From: Acidobacteriota bacterium
GTDB taxonomy: Bacteria > Acidobacteriota > Blastocatellia > Pyrinomonadales > Pyrinomonadaceae
Length of the DNA stretch: 64,000 nucleotides
Assembly (NCBI GenBank): GCA_019639155.1
Contig: JAHBSJ010000007.1
Coordinates: 1 to 64,000, forward strand
Direction: 5' to 3'
Made by a program: the position numbers and the translations under genes
The notes under the pieces: model-generated
Databases searched by the model: none
Seen by the model: the letters and a program-made list of their open reading frames with translations, nothing else
Told to the model about the DNA's origin: nothing
Part shown: in pieces, positions 57,499 through 64,000 of the stretch
Numbering within the stretch: position 1 is the stretch's first letter
Layout: each line of letters starts with the position of its first letter

Positions 57499-58089
57499 AT
57501 GCTGACGACATTTGTTTATCCGTGGTTCTTTCTGATCGTTTGGTCGGTCTTTGGCGTGTTTTTGGCCGCGATGCTGCTGCGGCTGGTGTTCAACTTTTCT
57601 GATCCGAACCCGTTCGGCAAGGTCGGCAGGTTCGGCTTTAAGGTCCGAAAACGCACTGAAAAATGGGTCTATCCCGCTGCACGCTTTTTCGCGATGTACA
57701 AGATAGACACGCGGCTCGCACCGATTTTGACGCTGCTGATCGGGCTGCTGCTGACGTATTTTTTCACGCAGGTCGTCGGCAACGCGATGTTCGTCATCGA
57801 CGGCCTCACGGCAGGGATCGCGGCGGGCGAGGTGAAAAAGATCATCGGCTTTATTCTCTACGGAGCGTTGAGCGTGTTGATACTTTTCATCTTCATACGC
57901 TTTCTGTCGTCATGGTTCACCTTTCAGCCGAACAAGTTCCTCGCCTTTGTCGGCCGCGTGACCGAACCGATACTCGCCCCTGCACGCAGGCTGATCCCGC
58001 CGATGGGTATGTTCGATATCTCCGCGATGCTCGTGCTGCTGCTGATCGGGTTTTTGCAGGTGATCGTGATGAATGTGTTTGTGAGGTGA
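57499..58089 (+). CDS. yggT: YggT family membrane protein
   Basis: A 196-residue protein with four to five hydrophobic segments (13-33, 72-95, 112-135, 170-195) and the family pattern FFTFQPNKF, ILAPARRLIPPMGMFDISAML. YggT is linked to osmotic tolerance and to division/cell-wall clusters; the molecular role is not settled. It lies between two repeat arrays. Confidence 0.82.
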   Translation: MLTTFVYPWFFLIVWSVFGVFLAAMLLRLVFNFSDPNPFGKVGRFGFKVRKRTEKWVYPAARFFAMYKIDTRLAPILTLLIGLLLTYFFTQVVGNAMFVIDGLTAGIAAGEVKKIIGFILYGALSVLILFIFIRFLSSWFTFQPNKFLAFVGRVTEPILAPARRLIPPMGMFDISAMLVLLLIGFLQVIVMNVFVR

Positions 58090-58228
58090 GAAGACAGAAG
58101 ACAGAAGACAGAAGTCAGGAGTCAGGAGTCAGAAGACAGAAGTCAGAAGTCAGAAGTCAGAAGTCAGGAGTCAGAAGACAGAAGACAGAAGACAGAAGTA
58201 AGAAGTCAGAAGTCGGAAGTCGGAAGAC
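58089..58228 (+). repeat. Array of 20 heptads after yggT
   Basis: Twenty 7-bp units in phase (AGAAGAC, AGAAGTC, AGGAGTC, GGAAGTC), starting at the last base of the yggT stop codon. Confidence 0.92.
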
Positions 58229-58304
58229 GAAATACGAAATCCTAAGAACCAAAAGCCAAAAACCCATAACCGAAAACCCAAAACCTATAACCCAAATCCT
58301 ATAT

Positions 58305-58580
58305 ATGCCCGCCGCTGAAGATGCCTCCGTTACGATAAATGTCCGCGTGGTGCCGCGGGCGTCGCGGAGCGAGGTCGTCGGGATGCAGGACGGCGTTCTG
58401 CGTGTGCGGATCGCCGCACCACCTGTTGACGGTGCCGCGAATGAGGAACTGATCCGCGTTCTGGCAAAGCATTTTGGGGTTAAGAAATCGTTAATAAAGA
58501 TCGTTCGGGGCGAAACATCCAAGACCAAAGTGGTCAAAGTTGTTTGTGAGCAGAGTGTTTCTAAAAGAATACGTCAATAA
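58305..58580 (+). CDS. yggU: DUF167 family protein YggU
   Basis: A 91-residue protein with [38 protein letters not shown], the DUF167 signature. Function unknown; usually next to yggT. The start is ATG 58305, without a ribosome site because repeat sequence runs up to it. Confidence 0.88.
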   Translation: MPAAEDASVTINVRVVPRASRSEVVGMQDGVLRVRIAAPPVDGAANEELIRVLAKHFGVKKSLIKIVRGETSKTKVVKVVCEQSVSKRIRQ

Positions 58581-59917
58581 TAGGTGATTTTTCGGACTTT
58601 CGTCATGGTCCACTCTTCTTTCAAAATTCCTTGGAAGCGTCTCGACAGAGTTAGATTCTGTTTTAGCCAGTTCCCTTCTTTATCAAATTCCAGATACTCG
58701 ATAGAGTAGATGGAATCCCAACCTGCGACCGGCGAATTGTAATAAGTACTAAGAACACGATTTCCTTTATCGTCCAATTTGGTGGTGCTTCGCATATTGA
58801 CGGCACCGGCCTGATCGTAAACCGACGTTTCGACCGAATCATCCAAATATTTGAATACAGACTTGGTCCAGATAGCTCCCGCGTTATCGAAAACCGTCTT
58901 TTCTATTAACCGCCCGGAACGGTCATATTTGTATCTGTACTGATTGTCGAAGCGATTGTCTCGCCTTTTTTGCCGTCCCGGCGGACCAACCATCGCAATT
59001 CCTCGTAATTCGTTCCCATAGAAGATCGTTCCGGTTCGAGAGACTCGTTTTCGATCGATATACCCAAAAACCTTTATCTGGAATGGAAGGCCGGTCGTAT
59101 CATCATAGTCAACGTACTTTGTTAGATTGCCGACCTGGTCAAAGTAATACTCTTTGTCAAGGCGTTTAGGACGTCCCTTCTTGTCTCCACTAATAAATTG
59201 AACTTCTTCGAAAATCGTTTTAACTTTCCCTTTCAAATTCTCATCAAGCGCATCGGTCGACGGACGAATTGTTCTGGACGATTGTGGCAAGGGCTTGGGG
59301 GTATGTTCCTTGACCTTCTGTGCTACCAGATCGTCAAGGCTTGATTTCGAGTGAAGCTTGAGCGTTTCGAATACCTGCAGTGCCCGATCTTCGAAATGCA
59401 TCTGCTCTTTCGTTAGGAGCAGACCAAGTTTGTAAGCACGATTCTTATTCCAAAAAACCCGTATAACCGCAATGGTATCGGTCATTTGTATCTTGAATTC
59501 GAAGCTACGGTGTGACAGATATCTATTTTCTTGCTTTTGGACATTTAATATTTCATATTTTGACGAAAACAGACCCCGCCGGATGTCGTTTAACATACTA
59601 TCCGCAACGCTTACGGTTTCATCTTCAAATCGGTCAGAATTTTCGACTTCATATCCTCTTTCCTCCATACCGACAAAGAAGTATCCTTCATTGAGCCGCC
59701 AACTGTACTGGATTCCTTTGGTTCCATCAAAGCCGCCATTGTTCTTAGGCAGATCAATTGAAAATCCGGCCTCGGTAGAAGAAAAGGTGCCGGACCTTAT
59801 ATCTGCAAGCGACCCCACAGGGCGTAGGAACGAATGAATGCTCTGCCCCGAATTCGAAGCTACGGCCGACAGGAAAAGAATTGCGAGAAGTAGAAGTCTG
59901 ATTTTCACTATTTGCAT
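58574..59917 (-). CDS. Secreted protein with YD/RHS-like C-terminal repeats
   Basis: A 447-residue exported protein, AT-richer than its neighbours. After the signal peptide comes an alpha/beta domain (FSIDLPKNNGGFDGTKGIQYSW), then from about 240 a series of YD-like beta repeats (DKEYYFDQVGNLTKYVDYDD, YRYKYDRSGRLIEKTVFDNAG, KFVYDQAG-like, YLEFDKEGNWLKQ). The family resembles hypothetical Acidobacteriota proteins. Function unknown. The ATG at 59917 (MQIVKIRLLLL) gives a good signal peptide. Confidence 0.7.
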   Translation of the reverse strand: MQIVKIRLLLLAILFLSAVASNSGQSIHSFLRPVGSLADIRSGTFSSTEAGFSIDLPKNNGGFDGTKGIQYSWRLNEGYFFVGMEERGYEVENSDRFEDETVSVADSMLNDIRRGLFSSKYEILNVQKQENRYLSHRSFEFKIQMTDTIAVIRVFWNKNRAYKLGLLLTKEQMHFEDRALQVFETLKLHSKSSLDDLVAQKVKEHTPKPLPQSSRTIRPSTDALDENLKGKVKTIFEEVQFISGDKKGRPKRLDKEYYFDQVGNLTKYVDYDDTTGLPFQIKVFGYIDRKRVSRTGTIFYGNELRGIAMVGPPGRQKRRDNRFDNQYRYKYDRSGRLIEKTVFDNAGAIWTKSVFKYLDDSVETSVYDQAGAVNMRSTTKLDDKGNRVLSTYYNSPVAGWDSIYSIEYLEFDKEGNWLKQNLTLSRRFQGILKEEWTMTKVRKITYY

Positions 59918-60013
59918 AATATAGCGTGAAATTTGGCGAATTTGCCAGATATCAAAATGCAATGTTATAGTGCCTTTCCTAAGTTTTGTTAAAAGCGCGG
60001 GTATTGATCAGCA

Positions 60014-60754
60014 ATGTCAGGACACAGCAAGTGGCACACAATTAAGCACAAAAAGGGCGCGCTCGACGCCAAACGCGGCAAGATATTCACGAAGCTCATC
60101 AAAGAGATCACCGTCGCGGCACGCACGGGCGGCAGCGGCGACGTCGATTCGAACGCGCGTCTGCGAAAGGCGGTTTCGGACGCGAAAGGGCAAAATATGC
60201 CCAATGACACCATCGACCGCGCTATCAAACGCGGCACGGGCGAGCTGGAAGGTGCGTCCTATGACGAGGTGACATACGAAGGCTACGGCCCGAACGGCGT
60301 CGCCGTGATGGTCGAGGGACTGACCGACAACCGCAACAGAACGGTCGCCGAAATTCGCCACATTTTCTCAAAGAACGGCGGCAATATGGGCGAAAGCGGC
60401 TCGGTCGCGTGGATGTTCGACAAGAAGGGCTACATCGTCGTCGATAAGGCGGCGAAAAGCGAGGACGAGCTGTTCGAGATAGCGATCGAGGCCGGTGCCG
60501 ACGATATGCAGGACGACGGCGATGTTTTTGAGATATTTACGACGCCCGATAATTTCGAGGCGGTCAACGACGCCGTCAAGGCCGCAGGTATCGAACCGCA
60601 GGCCGCCGAAGTCACGATGATCCCGCAAAATTACATCAAGCTCGAAGGCGCCGACGCCAAGACGATGCTCAAACTCTACGACGCGCTCGAGGACAACGAC
60701 GACGTCCAAAAGGTCTATGCAAATTTTGATATAGACGAGAGCGAGATGGAGTAG
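60014..60754 (+). CDS. yebC: YebC/PmpR family regulator (translation-linked)
   Basis: The 246-residue protein begins [25 protein letters not shown], the family hallmark, followed by the [19 protein letters not shown] segment. YebC proteins were described as transcription factors and some now as helpers of translation through proline stretches. ruvC/ruvA, often adjacent, are absent here. Confidence 0.93.
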   Translation: MSGHSKWHTIKHKKGALDAKRGKIFTKLIKEITVAARTGGSGDVDSNARLRKAVSDAKGQNMPNDTIDRAIKRGTGELEGASYDEVTYEGYGPNGVAVMVEGLTDNRNRTVAEIRHIFSKNGGNMGESGSVAWMFDKKGYIVVDKAAKSEDELFEIAIEAGADDMQDDGDVFEIFTTPDNFEAVNDAVKAAGIEPQAAEVTMIPQNYIKLEGADAKTMLKLYDALEDNDDVQKVYANFDIDESEME

Positions 60755-61087
60755 TTACGGCAGCGGCAGAAATGAGGTCTCACTGTCGTCGTTGAATGAG
60801 TAGATTATTTTTCTCGAGGTAGAGATCAATGTCTCGATCTCGTTGCTTTTGCAGTTACCCAACCTGATCCGAATTACTTTCGGCGGATGACCTTACAAAA
60901 TACTCCGTTGTTCAAAATCGTCGTCCTTTGTGACGATGCAAAATCCTTGAGACTTTGCATAATTCCATATATCGAGGTCGCTTGCGTTTTCTGCAATAGC
61001 GAAAACGACGTGGCTTGAGTCCGGAAAGTGCTCACAAAGTGGACCCACGAGTTTCCGCGAAATATTTTGATCAACCAACAACTTCAT
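60755..61087 (-). pseudogene. DUF5615 PIN-like toxin, interrupted by an in-frame stop
   Basis: The reading frame from ATG 61087 matches DUF5615 (MKLLVDQNISRKL, DIWNYAKSQGFCIVTKDDDF). It meets TAA at 60893-60895, but the same frame continues with GHPPKVIRIRLGNCKSNEIETLI, the family C-terminus, to TAA at 60755. The total of 110 codons is the normal length, so a single nonsense codon breaks the gene. It overlaps the DUF433 gene by 17 bp. Confidence 0.8.
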
Positions 61088-61310
61088 ACTGAGCGGCCAC
61101 GCCTAATTGCCGCTCTCGATCTGCCGCAAAAGCAATGCAGGCTCTAATATCCTCTCGCGTAAGCTCGGGAAAGTCGGAGACGATCTCGTCCTCGGTCATG
61201 CCGGCGGCGAGATACTCGAGAACATCTTGCACAGTGATCCGCATGCCGCGGATACATGGTTTGCCGCTGCGTTTTCCGGGTTCGATGGTGATTATCTCTC
61301 GATAGTCCAT
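61071..61310 (-). CDS. DUF433 antitoxin-like protein
   Basis: A 79-residue protein: MDYREIITIEPGKRSGKPCIRGMRITVQDVLEYLAAGMTEDEI is the DUF433 winged-helix signature. DUF433 and DUF5615 pairs are regarded as type II toxin-antitoxin modules. It is intact while its toxin partner is interrupted. The ATG at 61310 is the family start. Confidence 0.88.
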   Translation of the reverse strand: MDYREIITIEPGKRSGKPCIRGMRITVQDVLEYLAAGMTEDEIVSDFPELTREDIRACIAFAADRERQLGVAAQYEVVG

Positions 61311-61360
61311 ATTCTGATCTCCATCAAAATATACCACAGTAAATTGAGCCTTCTCAGTTT

Positions 61361-63205
61361 TTACCTTAGCCGCTCCAATGCCTTCGCCGCCTGTGCTCGG
61401 TTGTTAACGACCGACTTTTCGCTCAGGCCGTTAGTTTGGGCGAGGTATTCCTGAAGTGCGGTGCGTGCTTCGTCGCGGCGGTTCTGCTCCATGTAGAGCA
61501 GGCCAAGCCTGAAAAGTACACTCTTAGATTCGGGCAGCAGCTCATTCTTGGCGGCCTCCCGTGCGTTTTCCAATTCTATCCGTGCAGCCTCTTTTTGGCC
61601 TGCCTGATACAGAATGATCGCCATGTTGTTCGAGATCGCGGCGAAATACATCGGCAGTTCAATGCGAGCCTTTGCAAGGTTGTCGAGGCCGTTCTTGAAC
61701 CGACCGGTTTCGGAATATGCTACTGCGAGTGCTTCATAAAGCTGATACGCGGCGTAGATGTCCATCTTCTCGTCCGGAAACTGCAGGCCGACGTTCAGGT
61801 CGTTTATCGCACGGTCGTGCTGTTTCAAACGTATCAGTGAACGTCCGCGGCCGAGATAGTTTCGCGGCGTCGGATGCGCGTCGATGGCTTTCGTATAAGC
61901 GGCGACGGCCTCTTCATGGCGGCCTGCTTCTGCCAAAGCGCTTCCCAATTGCCCTTGCGTGAACGATCCGCTGTCGACTTTCGCCGTCCATTGCCACAGC
62001 GCTATGTCGTTGGCGTATGCCGTGTTGTAACGCACGGTCTGGAATGCAAGGGCCGCACAGATCGCGATGCCGGCGGCCAGAATGAATTTCTGCTCCGTCA
62101 GCTTGAAAGCAAGCGGGACGACGAGCATCAGCGCTCCCAACAGCGGCAGATAAAGATAGCGGTCGTGGACGATCTGGTCGGCGGGAAACGCCGTCGCGTT
62201 CAATGCAAGCAGGAGCGGAAATGCGAACAGTGCAAGTGCGAGGCGTTCGCGCATGCCGCGTTTTACGAGCACGTAAATTCCGGCTGCGACCGCGATGCAG
62301 ACCGCGGCGGGAATGATGAAATTCGTCAGGCCGATGGTTTCGACAGGCTGCAGGTCATAGTTGATGCCGAGCCAATACGGGAAGAACATCTGCCGCAGAT
62401 AGAATGCTGCCATCGACGGAACACTTAGGATCGCGTTTCCAATAGGCACAGGATCGAGCGGCCGAGCGCCAAGCTCACCCAAAACTGCCCAGCGGCCCGC
62501 GAAATATGCGACCGCGAGAACGCCGTGGACAATGAGGAAGATCCGCGTGTCGGCCTTCGGTTTTTTCTTTTCATTTTCGCGGCCTAGGTATAAGAACAAA
62601 ACATAATATATCGGCAGACAAAGCAGCCCGATCTCTTTTGAACCGAGAACCAGCGCATAAAGAATGGCGGAAATGATCAGGTTGTTCGTCGAACCTGTTT
62701 TGTAGAATGAGGTCGCGAACCACAGAGACGCCAGAAAAAAGACGGTAAGCAAAACATCGGGAACGCCCGCGATCCACGTTACGGATTCTACGTGAACGGG
62801 ATGCACGGCAAAGATCAGCGTGATCAAAAACGCCGCGGGTGCCGAAAATTCCCAACGCCGCAGCAGCGCAAATGCGAGAAAACAAGCCAGAGCATGCAGG
62901 GCGATATTGCCGACGTGCCAGCCCGCGGGCGACATTCCGAAAAGCTGAAAATTCACTATCTGCCACAGCGTGAATGTAGGCCGCCAATAGCTGCTGCCGG
63001 CGATCGAACCGTCGCCCTTGAACGCCCAAACGTCGCTCGTTATCGCCTTCCATGTATTGCCGACGTCCTGAATTAGCGGGTTTCGGACGATCTGCCGCAT
63101 GTCGTCGTAAATGAACTCGCCGCCGATGCCGTTAGCGAAAACAAGCACCGCGGCAAGTACGACAGGCAGATACCACTTTGCGTCTTTTCGGAGATAGAAG
63201 GTCAT
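61361..63205 (-). CDS. TMTC-like membrane protein with C-terminal TPRs
   Basis: A 614-residue protein with about ten membrane helices in its first 400 residues: GGEFIYDDMRQIVRNPLIQ and SYWRPTFTLWQIVNFQLFG, HPVHVESVTWIAGVPDVLL resemble TMTC/glycosyltransferase-C proteins that transfer mannose. TPRs occupy about 420-590 (EAVAAYTKAIDAHPTPRNYLGRG). The acceptor is unknown. It lies 50 bp after the DUF433 start on the same strand. Confidence 0.82.
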   Translation of the reverse strand: MTFYLRKDAKWYLPVVLAAVLVFANGIGGEFIYDDMRQIVRNPLIQDVGNTWKAITSDVWAFKGDGSIAGSSYWRPTFTLWQIVNFQLFGMSPAGWHVGNIALHALACFLAFALLRRWEFSAPAAFLITLIFAVHPVHVESVTWIAGVPDVLLTVFFLASLWFATSFYKTGSTNNLIISAILYALVLGSKEIGLLCLPIYYVLFLYLGRENEKKKPKADTRIFLIVHGVLAVAYFAGRWAVLGELGARPLDPVPIGNAILSVPSMAAFYLRQMFFPYWLGINYDLQPVETIGLTNFIIPAAVCIAVAAGIYVLVKRGMRERLALALFAFPLLLALNATAFPADQIVHDRYLYLPLLGALMLVVPLAFKLTEQKFILAAGIAICAALAFQTVRYNTAYANDIALWQWTAKVDSGSFTQGQLGSALAEAGRHEEAVAAYTKAIDAHPTPRNYLGRGRSLIRLKQHDRAINDLNVGLQFPDEKMDIYAAYQLYEALAVAYSETGRFKNGLDNLAKARIELPMYFAAISNNMAIILYQAGQKEAARIELENAREAAKNELLPESKSVLFRLGLLYMEQNRRDEARTALQEYLAQTNGLSEKSVVNNRAQAAKALERLR

Positions 63206-63542
63206 CTGTTATTTGGTTCGGTTAGATTAGCATAGTCCGGTTCTATTGGCAGAAAGACCCGGAAATCGTAGTGTCGGTGAATATGTCCGAGAAACTTTGC
63301 GGGAGGCCGAGTGTTTGCATTTGATACTAGGATGACTACGCGGACGTTTCCCGCAAAGACGCCAAGGCCGCAATTCAAATACTACAAACACCAAAAACCG
63401 CTTTGGGCCGACGATGCGGCTCGATGTTCAAAGATGACACGGCCATAATTGTTATGTATATTGTATTTCGCACGTTTCCTTTAGTTTCAATGAAGACAGC
63501 CATTTGCTCGCAGGCGAAAAGCTCAGGGCCGTCAAACCGGGA
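63206..63542. other. Intergenic region, 337 bp
   Basis: No gene is supported. CCCGCAAAGACGCCAAGG (from about 63349) resembles the CGCAAAG-type repeat also seen near 56370. A short frame of 18 codons at 63490-63546 ends in the ATGA that starts the permease; coding is doubtful. Confidence 0.5.
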
Positions 63543-64000
63543 ATGAAGATCCTCCGCGAAATACTCTGGCCGCTGACCGCAGTCTTTGCGGCGTTCGTCG
63601 TTGGCGGCATTATCGTTGTGGCCATCGGCGACAATCCGTTTCAGACGTATTACCAATTGATCGGGAATTCGTTCGGCTCGATGAACGACACCGGCTACAC
63701 GCTATTCCTAGCGACACCGCTGATATTCACCGGGCTGGCGGTCGCGGTGGCGTTCCGCTGCGGGCTACTGAATATCGGAGCCGAAGGCCAGCTATATGTT
63801 GCGGCGTTCGCGACTGCGTGGGTAGGCATCAAGTTCGGCGGTGCGATGGTAACGGTCTTCGGCAAGGAAGAGAACTGGTCCTGGTTCAGCTTGCCTGCCG
63901 TTCTGCTGGTCGGGCTTTGCGTCTTGACGGCGGTCGCTGCCGGGGCATTTTGGGGTGCGATACCGGGCCTGCTGAAAGCGAAATTCGGCTCGCATGAGGT
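63543..64000 (+). CDS. ABC transporter permease, nucleoside/simple-sugar type (partial)
   Basis: The frame runs off the window end after about 152 residues. It begins MKILREILWPLTAVFAAFVVGGIIVVAIGDNP and contains LIFTGLAVAVAFRCGLLNIGAEGQLYVAAFA, the conserved region of YufP/NupP-type permeases that work with a BmpA lipoprotein and an ATPase. No strong ribosome site. Partners should lie beyond the window. Confidence 0.85.
   Translation, partial: MKILREILWPLTAVFAAFVVGGIIVVAIGDNPFQTYYQLIGNSFGSMNDTGYTLFLATPLIFTGLAVAVAFRCGLLNIGAEGQLYVAAFATAWVGIKFGGAMVTVFGKEENWSWFSLPAVLLVGLCVLTAVAAGAFWGAIPGLLKAKFGSHE

Noticed and set aside
57663-58580. Long open frame running through yggT out of frame into yggU
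   Set aside because: Only the final part from ATG 58305 matches a family (DUF167); the rest is an alternative frame of yggT and repeat sequence.
63490-63546. Small 18-codon gene coupled to the ABC permease
   Set aside because: ATGA overlap is its only support; there is no ribosome site and the peptide has no recognisable feature.

Overview
The window looks like chromosome of a Gram-negative bacterium, most probably an Acidobacteriota of the class Blastocatellia. This is an inference from gene content: many secreted Ala-Gln-cleaved proteins, S9 peptidases, TonB/TPR proteins, sigma-54 regulators, an NrfHA pair, and spacers full of short tandem repeats. No rRNA or species marker is present.

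Layout. 1-1750: bactofilin and ttcA. 1750-5825: an accessory island with a REP-associated transposase between mirrored hairpins, a truncated vsr, an unknown gene, an XRE-regulated DUF2075 nuclease/helicase (AT-richer than its surroundings), and a hairpin-packed spacer. 5826-12615: secreted serine hydrolase, esterase, TonB/TPR protein and S9 peptidase. 12724-21885: cdaA-cdaR (c-di-AMP), mreB, an FHA-GAF-cyclase, a NifS-type desulfurase and a TPR sigma-54 activator. 22023-30040: clpS, a structured leader, ileS, two tandem secreted paralogues, lspA, a four-helix-bundle gene boxed by inverted heptad arrays, lgt and rluD. 30106-32040: nrfHA. 32037-37618: oxygenase, argG, a TPR protein, argH and a thioesterase. 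37704-43523: tilS, ftsH, folP, an LptE-like gene and holA. 43520-48724 (minus strand): zinc-ribbon protein, pilT, thiE, rimI-like, queA, tRNA-Leu(CAA) and a SurA-like protein. 48964-55710: secreted protein, an NtrB/NtrC-type two-component pair, and a higBA module bracketed by a roughly 110-bp direct repeat. 55748-64000: rsmG, tRNA-Leu(CAG), yggS-yggT-yggU, yebC, a broken DUF5615/DUF433 pair, a TMTC-like membrane protein and the start of an ABC permease.

The most unusual theme is a set of short-period tandem repeats, mostly 7 bp with an 8-bp variant, in several sequence flavours and often in opposing orientation. They occupy operon spacers (cdaA/cdaR, lspA/lgt, yggS/yggT/yggU), abut start codons, and in tilS sit inside the reading frame. 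A second, palindromic 30-bp family has expanded in frame inside ileS and recurs in the spacer near 5.8 kb. Other notable items are a candidate attenuating leader upstream of ileS, the higBA insertion with its duplicated flank, and the XRE-DUF2075 locus as a possible defence module. All functional statements rest on reading motifs by eye; no database search was run.
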